Below, piece by piece: positions 33,552 to 42,766 of a stretch of 64,000 nt of DNA; the stretch's first letter is position 1, and the number at the start of each line of letters is the position of its first letter. The position numbers and the translations under genes were made by a program. The notes below the pieces were generated by a model, which worked only from the letters and a program-made list of their open reading frames with translations, did no database searches and had not been told where the DNA came from. This DNA comes from Sporolactobacillus shoreae (GTDB lineage Bacteria > Bacillota > Bacilli > Bacillales > Sporolactobacillaceae): NCBI RefSeq assembly GCF_004684935.1, contig NZ_SRJD01000013.1, positions 1 through 64,000 on the forward strand. The letters run 5' to 3'.

Positions 33552-33715
33552 AATCAAAAGTTGCTCAGAAATCCGGGAGTTACCCCGAACCGCACAAAAG
33601 TTGCCCCCGAATTTTAGGCACTTGATCGGCACCGTTTTTTAACCGCCCAATTTTTTATGCTAAAATGGCACTATGCATGTTGAACCGATAATCACGGAAA
33701 GAAGGACACTGGATC

Positions 33716-35128
33716 ATGACTCAAAAAGTAAATATTACACCAGACAAGGACGGCTTCCTCAAGGATTTGTCGTCTCTTATCGCTGTGAAAAGCACAAAGG
33801 ACGCGTCGGCGGCAAAAGAAGGAGCGCCATTCGGGCCGGGACCGCTCGAAGCGCTGAATCAGGTACTGGCGCTTGCCAAAAAAGACGGATTCCGGACAAA
33901 GAACCTGCTCGGTTATGCCGGTTATATCGAGTATGGTCCGGAAGATGCGGATGATTACATCGCGGTGCTGGGTCACGTGGATGTTGTCCCTGCAACTGGA
34001 AACTGGACACATGATCCCTTTGAAGCGCACGTTGAAAACGGTACGCTGTACGCACGCGGTGCAATTGACGACAAGGGGCCGACGATGGCCGCCTATTATG
34101 CGCTGAAATCGCTGAAGGCGTCGGGACTGCCGATCAAACACCGGATCCGCCTCATTGTCGGGACGGATGAAGAGAGCGGCTGCGAATGCCTGATCAAATA
34201 TAACGAACTCGAACCGATGTCGCTGTTCGGTTTCTCGCCGGACGCCGAATTCCCGCTGATCTTCGCGGAAAAAGGCCGGATTTACGCACGCATCGACACG
34301 CCTGAAAAAGGTGGAACTGCTCCTGTACAGTTGGCCGAGTTCTATTCAGGTGAGCGGGTTAACATGGTACCGGACCGCGCCTATGCCGTTCTCTCGGGCA
34401 CCGAAGCGGAGAAGTGGGCAGATCAGACGCAAAAATTATTAAAAGAAAATAAGATTTCTTTTTCTGCTGAAAAAGAAGGCGAAGGCGTAAAACTGACAGT
34501 CAAAGGTCGGTCGGCGCATGGATCCGAGCCGGCGGGAGGAATCAATGCCGCTTTCCTGCTTGCTTCTGCGCTGAAAGAGGTACCTTTTAATCCATCGGAG
34601 AAAGCATTCATCGCACTTCTTGCCGACACGTTGAACAACGATTTCGATGGCGAGCGCCTTGGCGTTGCGTTCCAGGATGATATTTCAGGAAAGCTGACTG
34701 TTAATGCCGGTCTGTCGCGTTTTGACAGCTCAAAAGGCGGCTCCGTATCTCTCGACATGCGCTGCCCGATCAAAGCAGACCTCAGCCAGACTTTCAAAGC
34801 GCTGACTACGTCCATTGAAAAACTCGGCTTTACGATCGGTGAAAGCGATACAAGCAAGCCGCTTTATATGGACCCGAAACATCCGGGGGTACAGATTCTG
34901 AAAAAAGTGTATGAGGAACATATGGGACTGAAGGATGTCGAATTGATGACTTCCGGCGGCGGTACTTACGCGCAATACCTTGATGCCGGCGTGGCATTCG
35001 GTGCCTGCATGCCGGACTATCCGTATACGGGACATCAGGTGGATGAACACGTCCGGGTGGACGATCTGCTGCTCGCTTCGAAAATCTACGCGGACGTGAT
35101 GTACGAACTGGGTAATCTGGAAAAATAA
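33716..35128 (+). CDS. pepV: Xaa-His-type dipeptidase PepV (M20A)
   Basis: 470 residues, the usual PepV length. Zinc-site motifs: LGHVDVVPA (His and catalytic Asp), GAIDDKGP (bridging Asp), GTDEESGC (general base Glu and ligand), SPDAEFP and the C-terminal TGHQVDE. A lid domain lies at ~180-340. It hydrolyses a broad range of dipeptides in the cytoplasm. GAAGGA precedes the ATG and an extended -10 (TGCTAAAAT, about 33658) provides its own promoter. Fits with peptide import encoded elsewhere in the window. Confidence 0.92.
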   Translation: MTQKVNITPDKDGFLKDLSSLIAVKSTKDASAAKEGAPFGPGPLEALNQVLALAKKDGFRTKNLLGYAGYIEYGPEDADDYIAVLGHVDVVPATGNWTHDPFEAHVENGTLYARGAIDDKGPTMAAYYALKSLKASGLPIKHRIRLIVGTDEESGCECLIKYNELEPMSLFGFSPDAEFPLIFAEKGRIYARIDTPEKGGTAPVQLAEFYSGERVNMVPDRAYAVLSGTEAEKWADQTQKLLKENKISFSAEKEGEGVKLTVKGRSAHGSEPAGGINAAFLLASALKEVPFNPSEKAFIALLADTLNNDFDGERLGVAFQDDISGKLTVNAGLSRFDSSKGGSVSLDMRCPIKADLSQTFKALTTSIEKLGFTIGESDTSKPLYMDPKHPGVQILKKVYEEHMGLKDVELMTSGGGTYAQYLDAGVAFGACMPDYPYTGHQVDEHVRVDDLLLASKIYADVMYELGNLEK

Positions 35129-35245
35129 AAGACGGATCTGCCAATAATACCGATTAAATAGATCGGAAAACAGATTCAAAGTTTGACGAAGCTCTGAAAA
35201 TTGAATATATTGGTTTTAAAAGCTTTGCTCATGGGAGAGATGAAA

Positions 35246-35986
35246 ATGGATCGCACGCCGGTTATTGGTGTAACCACCGGATTTGCTAAGAGAAATGATT
35301 TATCGCAGGGACCTTATGTTCATCAGGACTACGAACAGTCTCTGTTCCTGACGGGTGCGGTGCCTGTGCTCCTGCCCATCGCTCCCGATGAACTGGCGGA
35401 CCGATACATTGACCTGTGTGACGGGATCATTTTCAGCGGTGGCGGCGATGTCGATCCGCGGTTCTTTGGAGAACCGCCGTCTCCATATATTGAGCCTTTT
35501 GATATTGAACGGGATCGGTTTGAAATTCTGTTGATGAAAAAAGCGATTGATGCTGGTAAACCAGTCCTCTGCATCTGTCGGGGACTGCAGGTGCTCAATG
35601 TGGCTTATGGTGGAACGCTCGTTCAGGATCTGGCTACCGAATGGGAAAATCCGATCCTGCACGACCAGAAGATTGCCCGAGGCAAGACGAGCCATGGTGT
35701 CCGGATCATTCTGGACAGCCGGTTCTCCCAATTGCTGGGCGGCCGGGATTCGCTGTACGTCAACAGCCTCCACCACCAGGCGATCAAAAAGCTGGCGCCC
35801 GGTTTCCGGGCCGTCGCTTTCGCCCCCGACGGCGTGATTGAAGCGGTGGAACATGAACAGAACGACCGGATCATCGGTATCCAGTGGCACCCCGAGTCGC
35901 TGGCGGCGGCCGGTGATTCGCTGATGCGCGGGCTGTTCCGTTCCTTTGTGGCACAGTGTAGCCTGAGCGGGGAAAAGACAAGATGA
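35246..35986 (+). CDS. gamma-glutamyl-gamma-aminobutyrate hydrolase-like (class I GATase, PuuD family)
   Basis: About 246 residues from the ATG at 35246 (GGGAGA 7 bases upstream; earlier in-frame starts lack a site). Peptidase C26 motifs: FSGGGDVDP, nucleophile Cys in CICRGLQVLNV, and His/Glu in IGIQWHPE. Cytoplasmic hydrolase that cleaves gamma-glutamyl amides. Context does not reveal the substrate; it follows pepV on the same strand by 117 bases. A strong terminator follows. Confidence 0.88.
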   Translation: MDRTPVIGVTTGFAKRNDLSQGPYVHQDYEQSLFLTGAVPVLLPIAPDELADRYIDLCDGIIFSGGGDVDPRFFGEPPSPYIEPFDIERDRFEILLMKKAIDAGKPVLCICRGLQVLNVAYGGTLVQDLATEWENPILHDQKIARGKTSHGVRIILDSRFSQLLGGRDSLYVNSLHHQAIKKLAPGFRAVAFAPDGVIEAVEHEQNDRIIGIQWHPESLAAAGDSLMRGLFRSFVAQCSLSGEKTR

Positions 35987-35993
35987 TTAATCA

Positions 35994-36030
35994 ACCGGAG
36001 CGGATGGAATAATATCCGCTCCGGTTTTTT
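35994..36030 (+). terminator. strong terminator
   Basis: Perfect 12 bp stem ACCGGAGCGGAT / ATCCGCTCCGGT with an 8-base loop and TTTTTT. Confidence 0.9.
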
Positions 36031-36123
36031 CGCCGTTCCGATTGTGCCGCGGCTGTCATTAACTAGGATGAATCAGAAAAGGTTTCAAGTGCAGTTTGTC
36101 TCAAAAAAAGTGTCGAAAACAGG

Positions 36124-36346
36124 TTACTTTTTTCAGGAGAAGCTGATATGATGTGATTATCGTTTATCGAGGGTCATATATTACGAAAAAGACGTTCCGG
36201 TCGCTCTCAGGGGAAAGCACATCAGGTGCCATTTTCAGCCTGACGATGTATAACAGAGCTGTGGGAAGAACGGTGTCTGTACGCTAAACTTCCCAATGCT
36301 GGTGTCGGTGATAAAGGAATTAAAAACTCTGGGGGCTTAAGAACTG
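36124..36346 (+). promoter_or_regulatory. promoter and ~190-base leader of the YczE-like gene
   Basis: TTACTT (36124-36129), 17 bp, TATGAT (36147-36152). The leader can form TGGGAAG/CTTCCCA (about 36265-36293) and ACATCAGG/CCTGACGATGT (about 36219-36250). No terminator-type hairpin lies before the start and it matches no riboswitch class I can recall, so it is only a possible structured leader. Confidence 0.4.
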
Positions 36347-37033
36347 ATGTTAAAAGGGTTGGTCTGGCTGCTTGTGTCGGTGCTGCTGAACGCGTTTGGA
36401 AATGCTTTGACAGTTAAGACTGCTCTGGGCTCCGCGCCCTGGACGGCCGCAAGTCTGAATCTGTCTTCAGTGTTCGGAATCACTGTCGGCCAGGCGTTGA
36501 TTATCGTTGGTTTTATTGTGCTGATTGCAGATGATTTTCTGCGTGGGCGCAGAAGCAGGAGCCTGCTGAGGGACTCCTTTAATTTTCTCTACGTCCTGTC
36601 ATTTGGCTACATGATTGACGTCTGGCTACTGCTGATGCGGCACATGACGGTGAATGGATTCATTCTGAGAATTGCCGTGTGCGTTTTCGGTATCATGTGC
36701 ATTGGCTGTGCGCTGTCCATCTATTTTCGCGTCAATCTGGTTCTGCATCCGTTTGATGATCTGATGAAGATTCTCCGGGAGAAATTCTTCCACGGGAATG
36801 TAGTGCTCGCTCAGCGCGTTTCGCTTGGCATTCCGCTCGCCGTCGGCCTCTCCATCGGACTGGTCCGCCACCAGCTGATCGGCATCAGCATCGGTACCGC
36901 GGTCAGCTTCCTATGCATGGGATACTTCATCCTGCTGTTCGATAAAGTGCTTAAGCTTCACCTTGACAGGAAATGGACGATCAGTCTGCCACTGCACCAC
37001 GGACATCATGTTCATGCTCACTCAAAGGTATGA
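36347..37033 (+). CDS. YczE/YitT-family membrane protein with His-rich tail
   Basis: 228 residues with about five hydrophobic helices. The start (LKGLVWLLVSVLLNAFGNAL-type) and TALGSAPWTAASLNLS are typical of the YczE/YyaS branch, and the helix near ~120 (FGIMCIGCALSIYF) precedes an amphipathic HPFDDLMKIL loop. The C-terminus HHGHHVHAHS is unusually rich in histidine, which could bind a metal. Function of the family is not established. Own promoter; no obvious operon partner. Confidence 0.75.
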   Translation: MLKGLVWLLVSVLLNAFGNALTVKTALGSAPWTAASLNLSSVFGITVGQALIIVGFIVLIADDFLRGRRSRSLLRDSFNFLYVLSFGYMIDVWLLLMRHMTVNGFILRIAVCVFGIMCIGCALSIYFRVNLVLHPFDDLMKILREKFFHGNVVLAQRVSLGIPLAVGLSIGLVRHQLIGISIGTAVSFLCMGYFILLFDKVLKLHLDRKWTISLPLHHGHHVHAHSKV

Positions 37034-37109
37034 CGCAGCGAAATATCAATTTTTACTTGACATATTTAAGAAAAATGACAATAATAAGTTTGTTTAATTG
37101 AATATCGGT

Positions 37110-37405
37110 ATCAAAAGCGATGAAGAGAAGAAGTAGAAAGTGCGGCTTTTTGGCAGAGAGCTCCGGCAGGTGAAAAGGAGTAAAAGCATGCCTTCGAACA
37201 TGGCCTCCGAGCTGCTCGGCTGAAAATCAGCGATAATACTGAATTAAGCCGTGACAAGTAAGGTTCTTGTTACAAAAACCAAAGTATAAGAGCTGTGCAT
37301 CAGTTCCGTACATACTGAGACCGTCAATGTGAGTTGCCGGTGAATAAAGGTGGTAACACGAATTCAAACCTCGTCCTTAATTTTTTAAGGGCGAGGTTTT
37401 TTGAC
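37110..37405 (+). promoter_or_regulatory. T-box leader, specifier probably AUG (Met)
   Basis: Stem I carries GCGATGAAGAGAAG and AGAGAG-type elements; the specifier region CGAACATGGCC suggests AUG. The conserved T-box AAGGTGGTAACACG lies at 37347-37360, with UGGU implying a tRNA with discriminator A. The terminator AACCTCGTCCTTAA/TTAAGGGCGAGGTT plus TTTT follows at 37367-37403. Uncharged tRNA would favour the antiterminator and permit transcription of the SAM-hydrolase/ECF genes. The specifier reading should be confirmed by folding. Confidence 0.8.
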
Positions 37406-37470
37406 GTCCCGGTATTTAAAAGAAAGGCTATGCGGAAAAATCAATGTTGATTTTGCTGCTCCGTTATTGT

Positions 37471-37545
37471 AGTGGAAGGCGCGAGACTCCTGCGAGAACA
37501 GCGAGCGTATAGAGCGAAAAGCAACAAACAGTGTAACAAAGCCAA
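37471..37545. repeat. dispersed GC-rich repeat, copy 1 (internally deleted)
   Basis: GGAAGGCGCGAGACTCCTGC ... GCGAGCG ... AGAGCGAAAAGCAACA ... TAACAAAGCC. It is the short form of a repeat seen also at 46068-46192 and, longer, at 48484-48670. Related GGCGCGAGACTCCTGCGGG repeats are familiar from Bacillaceae genomes. It sits between the T-box terminator and the SAM-hydrolase start. Confidence 0.7.
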
Positions 37546-37601
37546 ATGAAAAATAGAGAACGGCGATTGCCGGAACAAAAACAGAAGAAAAGGTGAATGG
37601 C

Positions 37602-38441
37602 ATGAAAAAAAATTTAGTTTTTCAGACAGATTTCGGTTTGGTGGACGGCGCGGTCTGTGCGATGTACGGTGTGGCAAACACGGTGGATCCGGACCTGAAG
37701 ATATACGATCTGACGCATGATATTCCGCAATACAACATCTGGGAGGCGTCCTACCGGCTGCGTCAGACAATTAATTACTGGCCGGAAGGAACGGTGTTTG
37801 TCTCGGTGGTTGATCCTGGTGTTGGTTCTGCGCGCCGCAGCGTCATCGCGAAAACAAGCCGTAATCAGTATATTATCACTCCCGATAATGGAACGCTGAC
37901 TCATATCAAAAAGGGAGCGGGAATCGCAAGTGTGCACATCTTTGATGAAAAAGCCAACAAACTGCCCAGTGCTGGGGAGTCGTACACGTTTTACGGAAGG
38001 GATATTTACGCCTACACCGGAGCGCGTCTGGCGGCGGGACTGATCGACTTTGATACTTTTGGTGAAGAAGTTCCTTTGGATACCGTAACGGAACTGCCAA
38101 TTATTCCGTCCTATCAGGAAGAGAGCCGCGTGGTTGGTATGATCGATGTGCTTGATGTCCGCTTTGGTAATCTCTGGTCGAACATTGACCACAACCTTTT
38201 TCACCAGCTGGACGTGGGGCACGGCGACCGGCTGGAAGTTAGTATCCGGAACGACACACGCAATGTTTATAAAAATACAATGGTTTTCGCCCGCTCCTTT
38301 GCGTCGGTTGCGATCGGCGAACCGGTCATTTACATTAACTCGCTGGAAAACGTCGGCGTCGCGATTAATCAGGGCTCCTTTGCGAAAGCGTACAGCATTG
38401 GAACAGGAAGCAACTGGCATATTTCATTTAAAAAGCTGTAA
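37602..38441 (+). CDS. SAM hydroxide adenosyltransferase (DUF62 family)
   Basis: About 280 residues from the ATG at 37602 (AAAAGGTGA 7 bases upstream, ahead of the GTG at 37593). DUF62/fluorinase-fold motifs: FQTDFGLVDGAVCAM near the N-terminus, VVDPGVGSARR, ITPDNGTLTH and YGRDIYAYTGARLA; the C-terminal barrel ends GSFAKAYSIGTGS. The family hydrolyses S-adenosylmethionine to adenosine and methionine. It heads the ECF-transporter genes behind a T-box leader, so it may take part in methionine or SAM salvage. Confidence 0.88.
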   Translation: MKKNLVFQTDFGLVDGAVCAMYGVANTVDPDLKIYDLTHDIPQYNIWEASYRLRQTINYWPEGTVFVSVVDPGVGSARRSVIAKTSRNQYIITPDNGTLTHIKKGAGIASVHIFDEKANKLPSAGESYTFYGRDIYAYTGARLAAGLIDFDTFGEEVPLDTVTELPIIPSYQEESRVVGMIDVLDVRFGNLWSNIDHNLFHQLDVGHGDRLEVSIRNDTRNVYKNTMVFARSFASVAIGEPVIYINSLENVGVAINQGSFAKAYSIGTGSNWHISFKKL

Positions 38442-38577
38442 ATAATAAATGCCTTCAGGGAGGTGATGCAAACCGGAACAGATTTTTATAGCTTTACATT
38501 GTTTTGAATGGTTATTTTCTTCTCACTCATTTTTTTTAGAACTTATCAATTTTTTTAACTCGGAGGAGACTGTAGAC

Positions 38578-39135
38578 ATGAAAAAGGATCTTTTAAACAT
38601 TCGTACGATTGTCGCTATTGGCATTGGCGCCGCAATTTTTATCGTTCTTCGCTACATTACCATTCCGGTTGGCATTGTTCCGAATACCACGGTACAGCTC
38701 AATTATATTTTTCTGGCACTGATCGCCGTGATTTACGGACCGATCGCCGGTGGCCTGATCGGGTTGCTCGGCCATTCCATCGGAGATGCACTTCAGTATG
38801 GTAATGTCTGGTGGAGCTGGGTGATCGTTTCGGCGCTCGTTGGCGTCGGGTTCGGTCTGATTTGGAGAAAGTTGAAAATCTCAGAAGGCATTTTCGGGTG
38901 GAAGTCGGTTGTCCTCTTTAATGTGGTACAGATCATCACGCAGGCGATCGGCTGGTTTTTGGTCGCGCCACTGGGCGATATCACCATCTATGCCGAGCCC
39001 GCGAAAAAGGTTTTTCTGCAGGGCATTGTCGCCGGCGTTCTCGATATCGTTACTGTAGGTATCTTCGGTACTCTGCTGATCTGGATTTATGCGAAAACCC
39101 AGACAAAAAAGGGAAGCCTGAAAAAAGAAGAGTAA
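38578..39135 (+). CDS. ECF transporter S component, UPF0397 family
   Basis: 185 residues with six hydrophobic helices, start KDLLNIRTIVAIGIGAAIF and the family pattern GPIAGGLIGLLGHSIGDALQ; ends KTQTKKGSLKKE, as in UPF0397 proteins. S components bind the substrate; UPF0397 members (MtsT type) have been linked to methionine-related transport. CGGAGGAGA precedes the ATG. The genes for the ATPases and T component follow with short gaps, so a complete group I ECF importer is encoded. Confidence 0.85.
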   Translation: MKKDLLNIRTIVAIGIGAAIFIVLRYITIPVGIVPNTTVQLNYIFLALIAVIYGPIAGGLIGLLGHSIGDALQYGNVWWSWVIVSALVGVGFGLIWRKLKISEGIFGWKSVVLFNVVQIITQAIGWFLVAPLGDITIYAEPAKKVFLQGIVAGVLDIVTVGIFGTLLIWIYAKTQTKKGSLKKEE

Positions 39136-39157
39136 GCATCCAGGTGGAAGGAAAATC

Positions 39158-40891
39158 ATGAAAAAGACGCTCGTTTCGTTTCACAATTTCAGTTATAAAT
39201 ATAACAGTCAGGAAAGCCCGACTTTGACGGATATCAATCTGGAGATTCATGCCGGAGAGAAACTGCTCATCGCCGGGCCTTCCGGTTCTGGCAAGAGTAC
39301 ACTCGGCTATTGTATCAACGGACTGATTCCTAATGCCTTTAAGGGGGAAATCAGCGGATCCATTCGGGTGGCGGGCGCCGACACGCGTACGATGAGCCTC
39401 TTCGACCTTTCAAAAATTGTCGGGACGGTTCTCCAGGATACCGATGCACAGTTTATCGGCCTGACTGTCGGAGAAGATATTGCTTTTTCACTGGAGAATG
39501 ACGGTGTTGCGCTGCCCGAAATGAAAAAACGGGTGCACCTTGCGGCCGCGCGTGTCGGCATGGAGGCTTTTGTCGATCAGTCGCCCCATGAGCTGTCAGG
39601 TGGTCAGAAACAACGCGTTTCGATGGCCGGTGTGCTGGTGGATCCGGTAAATATCCTTCTTTTTGATGAACCATTAGCTAATCTTGATCCGGCTGCAGGA
39701 AGACAGACAATGCAGCTGATCGACCGTATTCAAAGGGAGAGCGGCCTGACGGTTGTGATCATTGAGCACCGCTTGGAAGAAGTGCTGGAGGTGTCCCCTG
39801 ATCGGATTGTAGTGCTTGCAGATGGCCGGATTGTTGCTGATGCGGAACCGGACGAGCTACTGTCAACGGATGTACTGCTGCGGAATGGGATCCGCGAGCC
39901 GCTTTATCTGTCCGCGTTGAAGCGGGCGGGTGTGGATGTAGTTCCGGATCTTCATCCTTCTGATCTTGGCCTTCTTAAAATAGATTTAGTCCGTGAGCCG
40001 TTGAAGCGATGGTTCGATCAGAATGTGCCGTCGGTGAAGGCTAGTCAGGGAAAAACGATTCTAGCTCTCGACCATGTGTCCTTTCACTACACAACCGGTA
40101 CGGAAGTTCTCAGGGATGTTTCAATCTCCGTTAGAAGAGGAGAACGCGTTGCGATTGTCGGGAAGAATGGCGCCGGAAAATCAACGCTGACTAAGCTTAT
40201 ATGCGGACTGGAGCATCCCCGCTCCGGTACGCTCGCTTTTTACGGAAGAAATATGGAAGAGTGGACGATCAAAGAGCGTTCAGCGCATATCGGGCTGGTC
40301 ATGCAGGATCCGAATCAGATGATTTCCCAGCAGATGATTTTTGATGAGGTGGCTCTCGGGTTGCGCATCCGGGGCACAGATCCAGATGAGATGAGAAGCA
40401 GGGTTTATGAAACCCTCAAAATATGCGGCCTTTACCCGTTCAGAAACTGGCCTGTTTCCGCACTCAGTTTCGGCCAGAAGAAGCGTGTCACGATCGCATC
40501 GATACTTGTCCTGCGGCCGGAAATCATTATTCTGGATGAACCGACGGCGGGGCAGGATTACCGCCATTACACGGAAATCATGAATTTCCTGGATCAGCTT
40601 AATGGGCGAGGCATGACAGTTATCATGATTACGCACGATATGCATCTGATGCTTGAATATACAGACCGCGCGATTGTGATGGCTGACGGGCTCAAGATTG
40701 CCGATGAACTTCCGGCTAGGCTTCTGTCCGATCAGGAAATGGCGGCTCAGGCAAGCCTCAGGACAACATCTCTGTTCCGGCTGGCTGGGCGCGCTGGCTT
40801 TCCGGATCCAGCCGCATTTGTCGAGCACTTTATCCTCAGTGAAAAGGAGGAGCGGTCTCATCATGAAAATGCGGATGCTAACCTTTATTGA
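39158..40891 (+). CDS. ECF transporter double ATPase (fused A/A' subunits)
   Basis: 577 residues with two ABC domains. Domain 1 (~1-240): Walker A GPSGSGKST, signature LSGGQKQRVS, Walker B LLFDEPLANLD. Domain 2 (~295-560): Walker A GKNGAGKST, signature LSFGQKKRVT, Walker B IILDEPTAGQD, H-loop ITHDMHL. Both carry the Q-loop/ECF pattern (QDTDAQFIG; QDPNQMIS). This fused YkoD-like arrangement drives the neighbouring S and T components. The last 29 bases overlap the T-component gene. Confidence 0.9.
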   Translation: MKKTLVSFHNFSYKYNSQESPTLTDINLEIHAGEKLLIAGPSGSGKSTLGYCINGLIPNAFKGEISGSIRVAGADTRTMSLFDLSKIVGTVLQDTDAQFIGLTVGEDIAFSLENDGVALPEMKKRVHLAAARVGMEAFVDQSPHELSGGQKQRVSMAGVLVDPVNILLFDEPLANLDPAAGRQTMQLIDRIQRESGLTVVIIEHRLEEVLEVSPDRIVVLADGRIVADAEPDELLSTDVLLRNGIREPLYLSALKRAGVDVVPDLHPSDLGLLKIDLVREPLKRWFDQNVPSVKASQGKTILALDHVSFHYTTGTEVLRDVSISVRRGERVAIVGKNGAGKSTLTKLICGLEHPRSGTLAFYGRNMEEWTIKERSAHIGLVMQDPNQMISQQMIFDEVALGLRIRGTDPDEMRSRVYETLKICGLYPFRNWPVSALSFGQKKRVTIASILVLRPEIIILDEPTAGQDYRHYTEIMNFLDQLNGRGMTVIMITHDMHLMLEYTDRAIVMADGLKIADELPARLLSDQEMAAQASLRTTSLFRLAGRAGFPDPAAFVEHFILSEKEERSHHENADANLY

Positions 40892-41693
40892 CCGACCAAC
40901 TCCGATCCACAAAATGACCGGTGCGTCGAAATTGATCTGTTTCCTTCTCTGGTCGATTATCGGAATGAGTACTTATGATACCTGGGTCCTGATTTTTATG
41001 CTTGTAACCGGACTGGCGGTTTTTGCCGTATCCAGAATCAAATTTCAGGAGATTTCGTTTGTCCTGATCTTCATCCTGATTTTCTTGCTCCTTAATGACC
41101 TGGCCATTTACGGATTTTCTCCAGAGCAGGGAGTGCAGATCTATGGAACACGGCATGTGATTCTGCGGCTGCCCGGATCATATTCGCTGACTCTGGAACA
41201 GCTTTTTTATGAATTAAATATCAGTTTAAAATATTTTTCGATGATTCCATTCGCGCTGTTGTTTATTGTCACGACGCAGCCGAGTGAATTTGCCGCATCG
41301 CTGAATAAGATCGGAGTCAGTTACCGGATTTCTTACGCTGTCGCAATCACGCTCCGCTACATTCCGGATATTCAACGTGACTATCAGGAGATCGCCCAAG
41401 CGCAGCAGGCGAGAGGCATCGACCTCTCAAAGAAAGCAAGGATCGGTATTCGAATCAAAAATGCGGCGGCTATTGTTCTACCACTGATTTTTTCCAGCCT
41501 CGGCCGGATTGAGACCATCAGCAATGGCATGGAGCTGCGCGGATTCGGCAAGAAAAAGATGCGCACCTGGTATAGCGCGCGTACGTTTGCCAAACGTGAT
41601 TATCTGGGCATCGCTTTTTCGGCAGCAGTGCTGGTACTCTCATTGACCATCATGCTGGTCCGGGGCAGCCGCTACTACAATCCTTTTCAATAA
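40863..41693 (+). CDS. ECF transporter T component (EcfT/CbiQ type)
   Basis: About 276 residues. The ATG at 40863 is chosen because the AAAAGGAGG site ends just before it, although earlier in-frame starts exist. Five or six helices; the coupling motifs are seen as QAQQARGI and MELRGFGKKK (the two A-R-G-like boxes that touch the ATPases). Overlaps the ATPase gene, indicating coupled translation. Terminator directly downstream. Confidence 0.88.
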   Translation: MKMRMLTFIDRPTPIHKMTGASKLICFLLWSIIGMSTYDTWVLIFMLVTGLAVFAVSRIKFQEISFVLIFILIFLLLNDLAIYGFSPEQGVQIYGTRHVILRLPGSYSLTLEQLFYELNISLKYFSMIPFALLFIVTTQPSEFAASLNKIGVSYRISYAVAITLRYIPDIQRDYQEIAQAQQARGIDLSKKARIGIRIKNAAAIVLPLIFSSLGRIETISNGMELRGFGKKKMRTWYSARTFAKRDYLGIAFSAAVLVLSLTIMLVRGSRYYNPFQ

Positions 41694-41727
41694 TGAAACT
41701 CCTTCACTTGGGTGGAGGAGTTTCATT
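41692..41727. terminator. bidirectional terminator
   Basis: Stem AATGAAACTCC / GGAGTTTCATT between two convergent genes; A- and T-rich ends on both sides allow use in either direction. Confidence 0.85.
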
Positions 41728-41743
41728 GTGTGAAGTAGATTTT

Positions 41744-42652
41744 TCATACAATGTCCAGTGGCACTTTACGATCCGGCCGCGGAAACACACGGTCAAGCTC
41801 CTTTTGTTCCGTTTCTGACAAGATCACCGCAGCGGCTTTCGCATTTTCAATGACATGGGCCGGCTGTCCGGCTTTCGGGATGGCAATAACGCCATCAGTT
41901 TTCGCACGGCGGATGCACCAGGCAAGCAGCAGCTGAAGAGGTGTGATCTGGTGAGCGGCGGAAACCCGTTTCACGATGGGATCCGAAACAAGCCGCAGTT
42001 TGAGCGATCCGGCTTCGGCGAGCGGGCAGTAAGCCATGATTGGCATGTGCCGCGCCCTCTGCCATGGAAGAAGATCCACTTCGATACCGCGTGAGCCCAA
42101 ATGATAGAGCACCTGATTGACCGCGCAATTTGCGCCGTTCGGCTTGTCCAGCAAATCTTCCATATCTTCTGTATCGAAGTTTGAGACGCCCCAGCGCAGG
42201 ATTTTGCCGCTTTTTTTCAGGGCTTCCATGCCCTCAATCGTTTCTTCAATCGGTACGCCGCCTTTCCAGTGCAGAAAATACAGGTCGAGATGATCCGTTC
42301 CCAGCCGGCGAAGGCTGTTCTCGCAAGCCTGTGCGAGGTCTTTCCTACTCCCGTGGCTTGGCAATGCCTTGCTGACGAGAAAAACATGATCGCGGATGCC
42401 TTTGATCGCCTCCCCGACAACATTTTCGGACTTGCCATACCCGTACAGCTCGGCGGTATCGATCAGTGTCAGGCCCAGCTGAATGCCAAGTCTCAGCGAA
42501 TCAATCTCCGCCCGGCGCTTTGAGGGATCATCGCCCATGTGCCACGTTCCCTGGCCAATCGCCGGGATCTTTGTCCCGTCGGCCAGTGTGATCCTGCGGC
42601 TACGAACCTGTCTCCTGACCGTTTCTCTTTCATCTTCGCTAAGCTGAACCAT
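41744..42652 (-). CDS. aldo/keto reductase
   Basis: 302 residues. Catalytic tetrad in DTAELYG (Asp, Tyr), LVSKALPSH (Lys) and YFLHW (His), with the NADPH-binding end VIAIPKAGQPAHVIENAKA. The N-terminal 20 residues (MVQLSEDERETVRRQVRS) are longer than usual and charged. A cytoplasmic NADPH-dependent carbonyl reductase; physiological substrate not shown. Single gene with stop against the ECF operon. Confidence 0.88.
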   Translation of the reverse strand: MVQLSEDERETVRRQVRSRRITLADGTKIPAIGQGTWHMGDDPSKRRAEIDSLRLGIQLGLTLIDTAELYGYGKSENVVGEAIKGIRDHVFLVSKALPSHGSRKDLAQACENSLRRLGTDHLDLYFLHWKGGVPIEETIEGMEALKKSGKILRWGVSNFDTEDMEDLLDKPNGANCAVNQVLYHLGSRGIEVDLLPWQRARHMPIMAYCPLAEAGSLKLRLVSDPIVKRVSAAHQITPLQLLLAWCIRRAKTDGVIAIPKAGQPAHVIENAKAAAVILSETEQKELDRVFPRPDRKVPLDIV

Positions 42653-42721
42653 TGTCCAACAACTCCATTCTTTATTTGTCGAGATTAAATTTTCAAAGAT
42701 TAATCATCACCCTCGGCCGGA

Positions 42722-42753
42722 TATCAGAACTCAGGAACATATATCGGAACTCG
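42722..42753. repeat. pair of GAGTTCYGATA units (inverted relative to 58.6 kb)
   Basis: TATCAGAACTC (42722-42732) and TATCGGAACTCG (42742-42753), 20 bp apart, between the aldo/keto reductase and AlkD-like genes. The reverse complement matches the three units at 58564-58621. Confidence 0.6.
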
Positions 42754-42766
42754 CGCGCGCCCACAA

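Noticed and set aside
36159-36346. Known riboswitch before the YczE-like gene
   Set aside because: Sequence lacks the conserved cores of TPP, SAM, lysine, glycine, THF, c-di-GMP, preQ1 or ykkC types as I remember them; kept only as a possible structured leader.
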